This document shows, piece after piece, positions 12,269-21,210 of a DNA stretch of 64,000 nt. Location: positions 558,001-622,000 of the forward strand of contig NZ_CP022347.1 in NCBI RefSeq assembly GCF_002238335.1, written 5' to 3'. Each line of letters opens with the position of its first letter. Within the stretch, counting starts at the first letter, position 1. A program made the position numbers and the translations under genes. The DNA is from Campylobacter avium LMG 24591 (GTDB taxonomy: Bacteria; Campylobacterota; Campylobacteria; Campylobacterales; Campylobacteraceae). The notes beneath the pieces were generated by a model that was not told the origin of the DNA, did not search any database, and saw only the letters and a list, made by a program, of their open reading frames with translations.

Positions 12269-12903
12269 TTTATAATCTCCTCCAGCTTCTTTTGCATATT
12301 TACCAGCTCTTGCGCCAGTGTTAAAATGTTTATTTGTTCGTAATTAACATCAAAAGACGTCTTAATAATTCTTAAATCGTTCCATAAATGCACCGCAAAA
12401 GTAAGCGTTTCTCCATCGCTATATATATCTTGTTGCGCGCATCTTTTATTAGAATAAGCAAAAATTTTCTTACTATCCAAAATATAAGGCTTGCGATCTT
12501 TGCTTAAAACGGAGGCTATTGCCTTGTAAAATTCTTTTATATCGTCCTTTTTATATTTCACACCAAGGCTATCATACAAAGCACATATCTTTTTAAAATC
12601 CCTTGTGTTTATATAGTCTTTCTTTTTATATTCCTCATTTAAAAACTTATCTATGTATTTTTTAAAGTCTAGAATGTTTATATTACTACTTAATTCATTT
12701 AAGTATATTTTGTAACTCTCCCCATCTGTAATTCTTAAATATGCATGCTCTTTTTCATCTACAACTTCAAAATCAATATCAATTGATATTTTGTCATCAA
12801 ATACCCAGGTTACTTCGCAATCCTCCTTGAAATACTTCTTTAAATAATTGCAAAACCTCTCTTTTAACGTTTTGTCAAACTTAGTAAGCTCTTTTACTTT
12901 CAT
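12265..12903 (-). CDS. Unknown 212-residue element protein
   Basis: No membrane segment, signal or enzyme motif is seen. The first half alternates acidic strands (DKISIDIDFEVVDEKEHAYL) and helices; the end is a coiled helix. Codon use is slightly more AT-rich than the integrase next to it. Both ends overlap neighbours by four bases (ATGA), so it is translated as part of the train. Position between integrase and small basic proteins is typical of accessory genes of mobile elements, including defence or anti-defence, but nothing visible supports a specific role. Confidence 0.55.
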   Translation of the reverse strand: MKVKELTKFDKTLKERFCNYLKKYFKEDCEVTWVFDDKISIDIDFEVVDEKEHAYLRITDGESYKIYLNELSSNINILDFKKYIDKFLNEEYKKKDYINTRDFKKICALYDSLGVKYKKDDIKEFYKAIASVLSKDRKPYILDSKKIFAYSNKRCAQQDIYSDGETLTFAVHLWNDLRIIKTSFDVNYEQINILTLAQELVNMQKKLEEIIK

Positions 12904-13160
12904 CTCTTATCCTCTCTTAAAAGTTTTCTTACTATCTCATCTGCCTTTTCATCACTTGCTATATTTAACTCCTTTAAAATTTCACTCTCATCGCTTCCTT
13001 TTAGCCTTATAAAAGCCTTGAAATTTGCTAAGGCATTTTCAAGATAAGTCAAAGCATAAGAGCTGTCGATATGTAAAACCGAGATGAAATTTATAAGCAT
13101 TTCATCTATAAGCTCTTTTAGCTCCTCTTTTATTATTTCCTCTTTTAGCTTGTCACTCAT
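12900..13160 (-). CDS. Small acidic helical protein downstream of integrase
   Basis: 86 residues from the ATG at 13160, chosen because AAGGAG lies six bases before it; the start overlaps the integrase stop. Sequence is acidic and helical (SDKLKEEIIKEELKELIDEM). Possible excision factor by position, but Xis proteins are normally basic, so this is doubtful. Unknown. Confidence 0.55.
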   Translation of the reverse strand: MSDKLKEEIIKEELKELIDEMLINFISVLHIDSSYALTYLENALANFKAFIRLKGSDESEILKELNIASDEKADEIVRKLLREDKR

Positions 13161-14292
13161 CAAATTCTCCTTCATTTATAAAACTTGCCCTTTGTTTGAC
13201 CTCTTGTGGCAGGTATTTGGCGTAAGTTTTAAAGGTTTCGTTTAGGTTTTTATGCCCTAACATCTTACAACCAACCCACATAGGCTCTTCGCCCTTGCTT
13301 AGCATAATACTTGCAAAGCTGTGTCTGGTATCATAAAGGCGAAGCTCAGGCAAATTTAAGTCCTTTAACAAGGCTTTAAAATCGCTTCTTAGCTTATAAA
13401 CATTTTCTTTTATTAAAAAGTCCTCATCTTTTAACCTCTCACATAGTCTTAAAAGCTTATTTTCAAGCACAGGCAATAAATCAATTTTCCTATACGAGCT
13501 TTTAGTCTTTGGAGTGTCAAGGCGGCCATCCTCGTGCTTTGTCTTGGTTATGCTTATGCTTTTATTTACAAAGTCGATATCCTTTTTTTGCAAGGCTAAA
13601 ATTTCGCCCGTTCTAGCACCTGTAAAAAGGGCTATGAAAAGATAATTTTTTAACTCGCCCTGTGCTTTTTTAAGTAAAATTTGCACATCCTCATAGCTTA
13701 AAAGCTCTTTAAAAGTCTTTTGCAAATCGCTTTCATCAGCCTTTAGCTTAGGGATTTTAGCAAGGACATTTTCACTTATAAAACCTTGTTCAAGTGCTAA
13801 GCTTAAAAGCCTTGATAAAAAGATAAATTTCATCTTTATGTGTTTATTTGAGTTATTTTTTGCTTTAAAATACCCATAAAAAGCGTTTATATGCTCTTTT
13901 TTAAAGCCTTTTAGCTTTAAATTTTTACTTAGAAAAAAGCCTTCTATGCTTTTAAAAAGACATGTAAAGCTCTTTTTGCTGCTTTGCTTTAAATGTAAGG
14001 CGTTTTTGACCTCATTTGTAAGCCTTATAAAAAGCTCATCATTTAGGCTTTTTGGCTCATCCTTTTTTAAAAGCTTCATAGTCTTTTTATCCTCTAACTC
14101 GTAATACTTAGCCTGTGCCTTAGCCTTATTACTTAAAAAAAGCTCATAATTTGCCCTTACAAATTTCAAGGCTAGGGCTGAGTTTTTAAGCCCTGTAGCT
14201 AGTCTTAGTCTTTTTCCCTCGCTTCTTATGTCTAGGTAAATTTTTTGATTTCTTAAAAAGGTATTTACCGAACTTATTTGTGTTGTTTGCAT
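13153..14292 (-). CDS. Tyrosine integrase of the element
   Basis: A 379-residue site-specific recombinase that should integrate and excise the element. The N-terminal half has a SAM-like DNA-binding domain (about 100-190). The catalytic domain shows Arg in TGARTGEILAL, the box II sequence YDTRHSFASIM (Tyr in place of the first His, a known variation), GHKNLNETFKTYAKYL with the late His and the nucleophile Tyr, near residue 360. It lies near the right end of the element, beside the gene-poor stretch at 14.7-15.3 kb where the attachment site is expected. First large gene of the leftward train. Confidence 0.92.
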   Translation of the reverse strand: MQTTQISSVNTFLRNQKIYLDIRSEGKRLRLATGLKNSALALKFVRANYELFLSNKAKAQAKYYELEDKKTMKLLKKDEPKSLNDELFIRLTNEVKNALHLKQSSKKSFTCLFKSIEGFFLSKNLKLKGFKKEHINAFYGYFKAKNNSNKHIKMKFIFLSRLLSLALEQGFISENVLAKIPKLKADESDLQKTFKELLSYEDVQILLKKAQGELKNYLFIALFTGARTGEILALQKKDIDFVNKSISITKTKHEDGRLDTPKTKSSYRKIDLLPVLENKLLRLCERLKDEDFLIKENVYKLRSDFKALLKDLNLPELRLYDTRHSFASIMLSKGEEPMWVGCKMLGHKNLNETFKTYAKYLPQEVKQRASFINEGEFDE

Positions 14293-14301
14293 GTATCCTC
14301 C

Positions 14302-14709
14302 TTAAAAATGCACCTTGAATTCATTTTTTAAATCTCTTTCAAACTCTTCTAGCACTTCATTAAAAAGAGTATCTATATAGATGGTGGATTGATTAGCATA
14401 GAGCGCCTTATGGAGCAAGGTGGATAGATTAGTTAAAAGATTTACCTTAAGATGTTTGAAAAAGTCTAATTTTAAAATACTCTCAAGGTCGACATTATCA
14501 TCTAAGCCATTATCTTCGTAGTAATCATTTATAAGCTTTTTCTCTCCTTCGCTCAAAGTTAGAACGCAAAGAGTTTTATCTATAGTAAAATGTCTAGTTT
14601 TAAAAAAAAGATAAATGCAATTAAAAGATATTTCAAACTGAAATTCCTCGTCCTCAAGATAAAAATTTAAGCTGTTTGTACCGCTTACTAAAATTATAGA
14701 TTTTTTCAT
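14302..14709 (-). CDS. Unknown protein, first gene of the leftward train
   Basis: 135 residues, acidic, rich in Leu and Phe, no membrane segment or motif recognised. The ATG at 14709 follows AAGGATAG; the stop is nine bases before the integrase start. As the outermost gene it may regulate integration or be a cargo gene. Unknown. Confidence 0.55.
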   Translation of the reverse strand: MKKSIILVSGTNSLNFYLEDEEFQFEISFNCIYLFFKTRHFTIDKTLCVLTLSEGEKKLINDYYEDNGLDDNVDLESILKLDFFKHLKVNLLTNLSTLLHKALYANQSTIYIDTLFNEVLEEFERDLKNEFKVHF

Positions 14710-15290
14710 TGTCTATCCTTAAGTTCAAAATATCGCCCTCATAAAAGGCTTGCCAAGGCGTTTAAAAGCCTTTGCTGACTTAGGCTGTGCTTAAATTTAG
14801 ACTGCTCTTTTGCTTTGTGCTAAAAAGAACTTACAAAGGCTAAACTCAAGCTAGCCACCAAATGCCCCTCATGAAAGCTTAAATTTAACTTTTAAAGGGC
14901 TAGCTCTAATCCCATAGGTTTTGTTTTTTTACGGGGTGCCTCATAAGCTGGCTTGTGAGCTTAAAATCAAGCTTAAGCCTTGCAAGGTCTTTGTGTAAGC
15001 TTTATGCTTAGGCTTGTTCTTTGACTTCTAAGAGCTTTAAAAGCTTTTAAGAGCAAAATAAGGCTAGCATTCGCAAGGCTTACCCTTAAAAATAGCTGAG
15101 ACACAAAACACTTTGAAGTAAGTTTGTAGCGGTATTTGACAAGAAAAAAGACACATTGTTTAATAGGATAAATTTAGGGTGCTTGGGTCTTTTACCCCCT
15201 CTAAGTTCCCTAAAAAATCCTAAAAAGTCTCTTACTTTGTGCTTTCTATCGCCCATCTGTAAGCATTTTTAGCTAAATTACAAAAACACT
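14710..15290. other. Gene-poor junction of about 580 bases at the element's right end
   Basis: No frame above 60 codons fits a gene. The stretch is full of short inverted repeats based on AAGCTT and TTTTAAAAGC (for instance near 14940-15060). Three direct AGACACA copies lie at its right part (15099, 15149, 15299). The attachment site is probably here, but the left junction is outside the window, so the core repeat cannot be identified. No tRNA was found. A structured RNA is possible. Confidence 0.5.
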
Positions 15291-15305
15291 CCCAAATAAG
15301 ACACA
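15099..15305 (+). repeat. Three direct AGACACA repeats, possible integrase arm sites
   Basis: AGACACA at 15099-15105, 15149-15155 and 15299-15305, spaced 50 and 150 bases. Short direct repeats beside the crossover are typical arm-type binding sites of phage integrases. Seven-base repeats can occur by chance. Confidence 0.3.
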
Positions 15306-15609
15306 CAAACATTTTTACGGAGAAACTTTCTTTTTCATAGGACCTAAGATAGAACATTTTGCAAGTAATGATGCTTCTTTTTATAATGTAGTTTTAGCTG
15401 GGTCTAATAATGTCATTACTATAGATACTAAAGAAGTTACTAAGAATAGAACCTATGCTCAAATACTAGCAGGAGGAAAAATAGACCTTAATAATGATGG
15501 TTTAGCCTTAAACTTGTCCTTAGCTGCTAAAAGTCTTATATCAAAAAGAGTATATGATAATGCTGATTCTTTTATAAGTGGACAAGTTGGGATTAGGTGG
15601 GAGTTTTAA
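15290..15609 (+). pseudogene. 3-prime remnant of an autotransporter gene
   Basis: An open stretch ending in SFISGQVGIRWEF and a stop has the amphipathic strands and terminal aromatic of an autotransporter beta-barrel. Earlier parts (FYGETFFFIGPKIEH, AQILAGGKIDLNNDGLALNL) alternate polar and nonpolar residues as barrel strands do. About 105 codons remain of a gene normally over 600, with no start or passenger domain, so it is not functional here. A hairpin terminator follows. The missing front may lie beyond the element or be lost. Confidence 0.7.
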
Positions 15610-15645
15610 TACTTCTACTTTAGTTTTAAGGGCTTTGAATTTACA

Positions 15646-15690
15646 AACTTAGAATTCTTTGAAATTCTAAGTTAAAACTCAGGGTTTTTA
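15646..15690 (+). terminator. Terminator after the autotransporter remnant
   Basis: AACTTAGAATT (15646-15656), six-base loop, AATTCTAAGTT (15663-15673), an 11-pair stem, then a T-rich tail a little further on. Confidence 0.6.
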
Positions 15691-15744
15691 TTTTAAGTTT
15701 ATTTTGGCAATAAAACTTGATATTGCAATTTTTTATAAAGAAAA

Positions 15745-15770
15745 TTTTTAGCCTAGTTAAAGCTAGGCTA
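15745..15770 (-). terminator. Terminator of the priA operon
   Basis: TAGCCTAG (15749-15756), loop of six, CTAGGCTA (15763-15770). Read leftward it follows the priA stop within a few bases and runs into TTTTT-type sequence after AAAA. Confidence 0.65.
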
Positions 15771-15773
15771 AAT

Positions 15774-17618
15774 TTATGAAAAGTCTATAGGGTCTATATC
15801 AGAGCTTACATTTTCATACTGCGTAGCGAAATTTGCGGCCTTTATCAAAACTTCATAAGAGCGTGAACGAAGCAAGATATAAAATCTAAATTTAGCATTC
15901 ATCAAAGATATAGCACAAGCACCGTACCCAACAACTTCTAAACTTTTTAGCTTTAAAAACTGCGAAGCCAAGCTAAAACATAAATTTTTCGCCCTTTCCT
16001 CGTCCTTGTGCTCTATAAGAATTCTTGATAATCTCACAAAGGGTGGGTAGAGTTTTTTCCTGTGTTCTAGCTCATCTTTTAAGAATAAATCATAATCACT
16101 CATGTATTTTTGAAAAAAATCTTGATTTTTACTTTGTAGTAAAACTCTAGCTTCCCCAGCCCTACCAGCCCTACCAGCTACTTGCATAGCAAGGGATAGG
16201 CTTTCTTCTAGGGCCTTGTAATTTGGCCTAAATAAATACTCATCAAGCCCCAAAATCACGCTTAAATCAACGCTGTGATAATCATGCCCCTTAGCAAGCA
16301 TTGAGGTGCCCACCAAAATGTCGATTTTTTTGTCGTTAAAATCCTTTAAAATTTTATTTAGCTTTGTAAAAGAGCTTATCTCATCGCTATCAAATTTAGC
16401 AATTACGGCCTTAAAATCCTTTAGCTCCTTTTCTAGCATGTCGCAAAGCTCGGCCGTGCCGATTTTTTGTGCTTGCAAAAGAGGGTTATTACAGGTTGGG
16501 CAGCTTTTGTCTATCTCTTTTGCAAAGCCGCAGTAGTGGCATTTTAGGGCATTTTTATCCTTATGCAAGGAAAGGGCTATACTGCAAAATGGGCATTTTA
16601 TGGTGTTTGCACAGCTAGGGCAAAAAATTTGCCTGAAATTTGCACGGTTGGGCAGAAAGATTATGGCTTGTTTGTTGCTTCTAAGGCTGGTTCTAAGCTC
16701 CCTTAAAACAGTGCTTGAAAGGCTTAGGGTGTTATCATCATAAATTATTTCTTTAGAGCTTTTGAAAAATGTGCCCTTAAGCCTAAAGCTTTTTTGCTTG
16801 TAATAGCTAGTCACGCTTGGAGTTGCCGAGCCTAAGACAACTTTTATATCTAGCTTTTGTCCTAAAAATAGTGCTAAATCTCTTGCGTTGAATTTAGGAT
16901 TGTTGCTAGCCTTGTATGAGTTGTCGTGTTCCTCATCTACTACGATGAGAGCTAAATTTACAAAGGGTAGGAAAAGGGCTGACCTTGCTCCGGCTACGAG
17001 CAAAATTTCGCCGTTTTGAAGTCTTTTTAAATTCTCTTCCTTTTTTTTCTTGCTAATTTTTGAGTGCCATATAAAGAACTTATCCTCAAAATACAGCGTT
17101 AATCTTTTTTGCATTTGCGGGGTTAGGGCGATTTCAGGCATTAAAATGAGCACTTGCTTGCCTTCTTGTATGTATTTTTTGGCTAGAGCTATGTAAATTT
17201 CGGTTTTTCCGCTTCCTGTGTCTGCAAAAAGCAAGCTTGAGTTTTCTTTTTCTAAAAACTCAAGTGCCTTTTTTTGTGCTTCGCTTAGCTGGGGTTCTTT
17301 TTTGATTTCTAATTTTTCGCACTTATAAGGCTTTAGGCACTCAAAATTCATCATGGCAAAAGAAAGCTTTGTGCTGTAGTAAAAGCTTATAAATTTAGCC
17401 AGCTCAAACTGCGTTAAAGAAAGCTTTAGCCCTGTTTTTGACTTTATGCTTTTTGTCTTGAACTTTGGCTTTTCGCACTCTTTAAGCACAACAGCTTTTA
17501 CATCTTTTTTGTTTTTTATATCTACTAAAACCTCGTCCAAGCTCTCGCACTCATAAACGCTTTCGTAGGTGAGAGTATCGACAAACATGCCTTTAATGGC
17601 CACTTCGTAGTATCTCAC
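15774..17618 (-). CDS. priA: Primosomal helicase PriA
   Basis: Restarts stalled replication forks by 3-prime to 5-prime unwinding and loading of the replicative helicase. The helicase core shows Walker A (FADTGSGKTEIY), DEEH (VVDEEHDNSY) and GRAGRAGEARVLLQ. The zinc region between has four CxxC pairs (FCPSCANTIKCPFC, LKCHYCG, SCPTCNNP), as PriA requires. I take GTG at 17618 as start: it has AAGGA eight bases upstream and overlaps the upstream stop as GTGA, whereas the longer frame would overlap that gene by 34 bases. About 614 residues, shorter than the E. coli protein (about 730), as usual in this group. Last gene of a leftward operon. Confidence 0.95.
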   Translation of the reverse strand: MRYYEVAIKGMFVDTLTYESVYECESLDEVLVDIKNKKDVKAVVLKECEKPKFKTKSIKSKTGLKLSLTQFELAKFISFYYSTKLSFAMMNFECLKPYKCEKLEIKKEPQLSEAQKKALEFLEKENSSLLFADTGSGKTEIYIALAKKYIQEGKQVLILMPEIALTPQMQKRLTLYFEDKFFIWHSKISKKKKEENLKRLQNGEILLVAGARSALFLPFVNLALIVVDEEHDNSYKASNNPKFNARDLALFLGQKLDIKVVLGSATPSVTSYYKQKSFRLKGTFFKSSKEIIYDDNTLSLSSTVLRELRTSLRSNKQAIIFLPNRANFRQIFCPSCANTIKCPFCSIALSLHKDKNALKCHYCGFAKEIDKSCPTCNNPLLQAQKIGTAELCDMLEKELKDFKAVIAKFDSDEISSFTKLNKILKDFNDKKIDILVGTSMLAKGHDYHSVDLSVILGLDEYLFRPNYKALEESLSLAMQVAGRAGRAGEARVLLQSKNQDFFQKYMSDYDLFLKDELEHRKKLYPPFVRLSRILIEHKDEERAKNLCFSLASQFLKLKSLEVVGYGACAISLMNAKFRFYILLRSRSYEVLIKAANFATQYENVSSDIDPIDFS

Positions 17619-18088
17619 AGCAAATCCTTGCAAAGAGAGCTTGTGCACTTAAAGCTGTATTCTTTCGGGTCGTATTCAAAGTCTAGGTATCTTTTTGGGC
17701 TTAGGAAAAATCTGTATTTGTTATGAGCTATTTTCATCCAGCCCTTTTTGTTTGAGTAAATGGGGCTTGTAAGCAAGGAAAATGAGCAGCAAGAAGTGCC
17801 TGTGCAAGCTTTTATCTCGTCGTTTGAGCAGTAAAATAGGCTTTGTTTTTCGGTATTTATCAAGGCTTCATCAAGCACGGCCGGGTTTTGCTGGATATTT
17901 TTTAAAATTCTTTCATTTTGCGCGTAGGCTAAAGCACTTTGAATGCTTGCTAAATCGGCCTTTAGCCTGAACAGCATGGCTTCGCTTTTGCTATTTGAAA
18001 AGTAAGGAAGTGCAATGCTGGCCAAAAGAGCGATGATAAGCATTACAAATATGAGCTCTAAAAGTGAAAAAGCCTTTTGAAATTTCAT
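17615..18088 (-). CDS. Type IV pilin-like protein with prepilin cleavage motif
   Basis: 157 residues. KAFSLLELIFVMLIIALLAS is a classic prepilin N-terminus: short basic leader, Phe at the cleavage site, Glu at +5, hydrophobic helix. Four or more cysteines lie in the globular part, probably forming disulfides outside the cell. Campylobacter has no classical type IV pili and uses such pseudopilins in its type II-secretion-like DNA uptake machine; the C. jejuni counterpart lies at the same place before priA. Role in transformation is inferred. Overlaps priA by four bases. Confidence 0.85.
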   Translation of the reverse strand: MKFQKAFSLLELIFVMLIIALLASIALPYFSNSKSEAMLFRLKADLASIQSALAYAQNERILKNIQQNPAVLDEALINTEKQSLFYCSNDEIKACTGTSCCSFSLLTSPIYSNKKGWMKIAHNKYRFFLSPKRYLDFEYDPKEYSFKCTSSLCKDLL

Positions 18089-18340
18089 TTACAGCTGTTT
18101 GTTGGGTAGCTCTTCGTTTAGTGTTTTTACAAGCTTTTTGATTTCTTTTTGAAGTATGTAATTTTCATAGCTTTTTTTGACAAAAGAATCCACAAACTGC
18201 TTTAACTCTATCTTTTTGGTTCCGTTTGAGATAAGGTCAATATCAGTTTCTAGATACTTAGCGAAGTCCCCGCCACACTTTACGATGAAGTCTTTTGCTG
18301 AGACATTTATAATTACTTGTTTAAGTCCATCACTTGCCAA
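18089..18340 (-). CDS. Small conserved protein of the priA operon
   Basis: 83 residues, helical, no signal peptide (SAKDFIVKCGGDFAKYLETD). The start is TTG at 18340 with GAGG seven bases upstream, inside the end of the upstream gene. The stop is adjacent to the next ATG. The gene is conserved at this place in C. jejuni; function unknown. A downstream start cannot be excluded. Confidence 0.65.
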   Translation of the reverse strand: MASDGLKQVIINVSAKDFIVKCGGDFAKYLETDIDLISNGTKKIELKQFVDSFVKKSYENYILQKEIKKLVKTLNEELPNKQL

Positions 18341-18557
18341 GCACAGCCTCTATCTTCTTGGTTATATCTTCGCTTACTAAATTTTTGCTCTTAAGCTCTT
18401 CTTCCAAGCGTAAAATTTCATTGCTCTTAGCCTCGTTTTGTGCCTTAACGCTTACTAATTCATTTCTTAAATTCTCATTTGCCTCGCAAAGCTCGTTATA
18501 TCTTTCTAAAAGTTCATTTACCTTGTCTGTTAAAGTGTTTATAATCTTATCATCCAT
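18330..18557 (-). CDS. Small coiled-coil protein, ZapB-like in character
   Basis: 75 residues from ATG at 18557; the longer frame starting with TTG is rejected because it begins directly at the promoter -10 (TATAAT near 18598). The sequence is one continuous coiled coil (LTDKVNELLERYNELCEANE, LVSVKAQNEAKSNEILRLEE). Short cytosolic coiled coils of this type include the division protein ZapB, but that is resemblance only. First gene of the operon leading to priA. Confidence 0.7.
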   Translation of the reverse strand: MDDKIINTLTDKVNELLERYNELCEANENLRNELVSVKAQNEAKSNEILRLEEELKSKNLVSEDITKKIEAVLGK

Positions 18558-18757
18558 AGAAAACCGACCCTTATTTACAAAAAATTTAGCCAAGATTATA
18601 TCAAAATAAAACTTAAAAAATTAGGGTAATTTCAAAATATATTTTAATTTTTGCAATCTTGCCTTGAATTTAGATATAAAATTTTTTAAGTTCTTTAGGA
18701 TTTTAAAGGCAGGTTTATGTATTTTAAGCTAATATCATGATTTTTTAAAGAGGATTT

Positions 18758-20731
18758 ATGTTTAGTTTAAAAAGTGAGTTTTCTCCTAGTTTTGACCAGC
18801 AAAATGCCATAGATAAGATAGTAAAAAGTATAAAAGAGGGTAATAAATACCAAACCCTCTTAGGAGTAACAGGAAGTGGAAAAACCTTTACTATGGCAAA
18901 TGTTATACAAAGCTTAGCTATGCCAACTCTAGTAATGTCTCATAACAAAAGCCTTTGTGCCCAGCTTTATAGTGAATTTAAGGGCTTTTTTCCAAGTGAT
19001 TATGTGGAGTATTTTATCTCATATTATGATTATTATCAGCCAGAAGCTTATATACCAAGAACAGATGTTTTTATAGAAAAGGATAGCTCCGTAAATGAGG
19101 ACTTAGAAAGGCTTAGACTAAGTGCAACGGCTTCTTTGTTAAGCTATGATAATGTTGTTTGCATAGCCTCCGTGTCTGCAAATTATGGCTTAGGAAATCC
19201 AAATGAGTATGTTGGTATGGTTTTAATCTTTGAGCTTGGTATGCAAATTTCACAAAAAGAGCTTTTAAAAAAACTTGTGGATATGGGTTATAAAAGAAAT
19301 GATGCTTATTTTGATAGGGCTGATTTTAGGGTGAGTGGAGATATAGTTGATATTTTTCCAGCTTATTATGAAGATGAGGTGATAAGGCTTGAGTTTTTTG
19401 GCGATGAGCTTGAAAAGATGTATCATTACAATATTTTTGAAAATAAAAAGATAAAGGATTTAAAAAGATTTATTCTTTATCCAACAAGCCAGTTTAGCGT
19501 GGGAGAAACAAGGCTTAAACAGGCTATTAAGGACATAAAAGAGGAACTAGCTGCTAGACTAGCTTATTTTGAAAATGAAAATAAACTTGTGGAGTATCAA
19601 AGGCTAAAGCAAAGGGTTGAATTTGATATAGAAATGCTTGAAAGCACGGGTATGTGTAAAGGTATAGAAAACTACGCAAGGCATTTAACGGGCTTAAAAG
19701 AGGGGCAAACTCCTTATACGATGTTTGATTATTTTGCTATAAATGATAGGAACTTTCTTGTTATAGTTGATGAAAGCCATGTTTCATTACCCCAGTTTCG
19801 TGGAATGTTTGCTGGGGATAGAAGTAGAAAGCAAACTTTGGTTGATTATGGTTTTCGCTTGCCTAGTGCTCTTGATAACCGCCCTTTGATGTTTGATGAG
19901 TTTATAAATAAAAATTGTCAATTTCTATTCGTCTCCGCCACTCCAGCAGCTTTGGAACTTGAGCTTAGCAAAGAAAATGTATTTGAGCAAATTATGCGTC
20001 CAACGGGACTTCTTGACCCTCTTATAGAGCTTAAAAAACTTGATAATCAAGTTGAGGTTTTATTTGATGAGGCGAAAAAGGTTATAGCTAGAAACGAAAG
20101 AGTTTTAGTAACAGTGCTTACTAAAAAAATGGCTGAGGAACTTAGCAAATACTACATAGAAATGGGCATAAGGGTAAAGTATATGCACTCAGACATTGAC
20201 GCTGTAGAAAGAAACGAGCTTATTAGGGGGCTTAGAACAGGTGCTTTTGATATGTTAATAGGCATAAATTTGCTAAGAGAAGGGCTTGATTTGCCAGAAG
20301 TTTCTTTAATAGCCATAATGGACGCTGATAAAGAGGGCTTTTTAAGAAGCACCACAAGTCTTATACAAACTATGGGTAGGGCTGCTAGAAATGTAAATGG
20401 CAAGGTTTTGCTTTTTGCAAATAAAATAACAAAGTCTATGAAAGAAGCTATGGATATAACTAATAAAAGAAGAGAGCTTCAAATGGCTTATAATAAAAAG
20501 CATAATATCACTCCAAAATCTGTTAAAAGAAATCTCGAAGATAGCCTTAAAAATGAGGTAAATGACGCTGAAATTTATAGAAAGAGCAAAAAACTAGAAA
20601 AAATGCCAGCAAGTGAAAGGGCAAAGCTAGTAAAAGAGCTAAGAAAACAAATGCTTGAGGCTGCGAAACTCCTTGAATTTGAAAAGGCTGCTGCCTTAAG
20701 AGATGAAATAAATAAGCTTAGAAGCTTGTGA
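18758..20731 (+). CDS. uvrB: Excinuclease ABC subunit UvrB
   Basis: Damage-verifying helicase of nucleotide excision repair; receives DNA from UvrA and recruits UvrC. 657 residues, full length. Walker A is GVTGSGKT (36-43); the beta-hairpin that inserts between strands is [12 protein letters not shown] (about 91-102); DESH is at [10 protein letters not shown]; helicase motif VI at [12 protein letters not shown]; the C-terminal UVR motif for UvrC binding is [15 protein letters not shown]-like at about 640-653 ([15 protein letters not shown]). ATG follows GAGG. Single gene, divergent from the priA operon. Confidence 0.98.
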   Translation: MFSLKSEFSPSFDQQNAIDKIVKSIKEGNKYQTLLGVTGSGKTFTMANVIQSLAMPTLVMSHNKSLCAQLYSEFKGFFPSDYVEYFISYYDYYQPEAYIPRTDVFIEKDSSVNEDLERLRLSATASLLSYDNVVCIASVSANYGLGNPNEYVGMVLIFELGMQISQKELLKKLVDMGYKRNDAYFDRADFRVSGDIVDIFPAYYEDEVIRLEFFGDELEKMYHYNIFENKKIKDLKRFILYPTSQFSVGETRLKQAIKDIKEELAARLAYFENENKLVEYQRLKQRVEFDIEMLESTGMCKGIENYARHLTGLKEGQTPYTMFDYFAINDRNFLVIVDESHVSLPQFRGMFAGDRSRKQTLVDYGFRLPSALDNRPLMFDEFINKNCQFLFVSATPAALELELSKENVFEQIMRPTGLLDPLIELKKLDNQVEVLFDEAKKVIARNERVLVTVLTKKMAEELSKYYIEMGIRVKYMHSDIDAVERNELIRGLRTGAFDMLIGINLLREGLDLPEVSLIAIMDADKEGFLRSTTSLIQTMGRAARNVNGKVLLFANKITKSMKEAMDITNKRRELQMAYNKKHNITPKSVKRNLEDSLKNEVNDAEIYRKSKKLEKMPASERAKLVKELRKQMLEAAKLLEFEKAAALRDEINKLRSL

Positions 20732-20767
20732 TAGATTTATCTAAGCTTGCTTAAATTTAGCTAAACA

Positions 20768-21199
20768 TCATTTTCTTTGATAAAAATTAGACTCGCTGCT
20801 TTGTCCCTCGCAGTCTTTCGTAGTCATTTTTACACTCATAAATTCTTTATTATCAAGCATATAAATCCACTGCATTGCTATGTTGTTTTCTCTGTGCCAA
20901 GCGATTAAATTTGAATTACAATATATGTTTTTGTTGTTAGCCCTAACGCCTTTTTTCATTAAATCTTTCATTTGTTCATTTGCAGTAATTCTTTTGTCAA
21001 TGCGGTTAAAATCAAGCTGATAATGATAAATTATCGTGTTGTTTTTGCACTCTACATCGGTAAGGTATGTTACATTGTCAATTTGAAGCGGTAAATTTTG
21101 AGACTTCATGGTTTTTAAAAATATTTTCATATTTTCATCATAACACATATCAGCCTTTGCGAAGGATAGCAAAAATAGCAAGAAAATTAGCGTTCTCAT
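20768..21199 (-). CDS. Small secreted protein, unknown
   Basis: 143 residues with a signal peptide (MRTLIFLLFLLSFAKA, cleavage after AKA) and four cysteines in the mature part, suggesting a disulfide-bonded periplasmic protein. No family recognised. It lies 11 bases downstream of the MATE transporter gene and probably shares its transcript. Convergent with uvrB. Confidence 0.65.
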   Translation of the reverse strand: MRTLIFLLFLLSFAKADMCYDENMKIFLKTMKSQNLPLQIDNVTYLTDVECKNNTIIYHYQLDFNRIDKRITANEQMKDLMKKGVRANNKNIYCNSNLIAWHRENNIAMQWIYMLDNKEFMSVKMTTKDCEGQSSESNFYQRK

Positions 21200-21210
21200 A
21201 CAAAACCTTT

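Larger units (their letters stand above)
1..15310. mobile_element. Integrated phage-like element (left end outside the window)
   Basis: A tyrosine integrase, DnaG-type primase, DnaB-like ATPase, winged-helix replication protein, M15 endolysin, scaffold-like and connector-like proteins and many overlapping short genes lie together beside a solid core chromosome. The leftward train from 14.7 to 4.8 kb looks like integration, replication and regulation; the rightward and leftward genes around 1 kb look like virion genes. Small podovirus-like Helicobacter phages have a similar gene set, but this comparison is from family knowledge and not from alignment. The right limit is inferred to lie between the 14709 gene start and the autotransporter remnant near 15300. 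Terminase, portal and capsid are not seen and may lie to the left. An integrative plasmid with phage genes remains possible. Confidence 0.85.

Noticed and set aside
14710-15290. tRNA or tmRNA as integration target
   Set aside because: No T-loop and acceptor stem arrangement could be drawn on either strand.
17619-17648. ATG start of priA at 17648
   Set aside because: It gives a 34-base overlap and no ribosome site; GTG at 17618 has AAGGA and the GTGA coupling.
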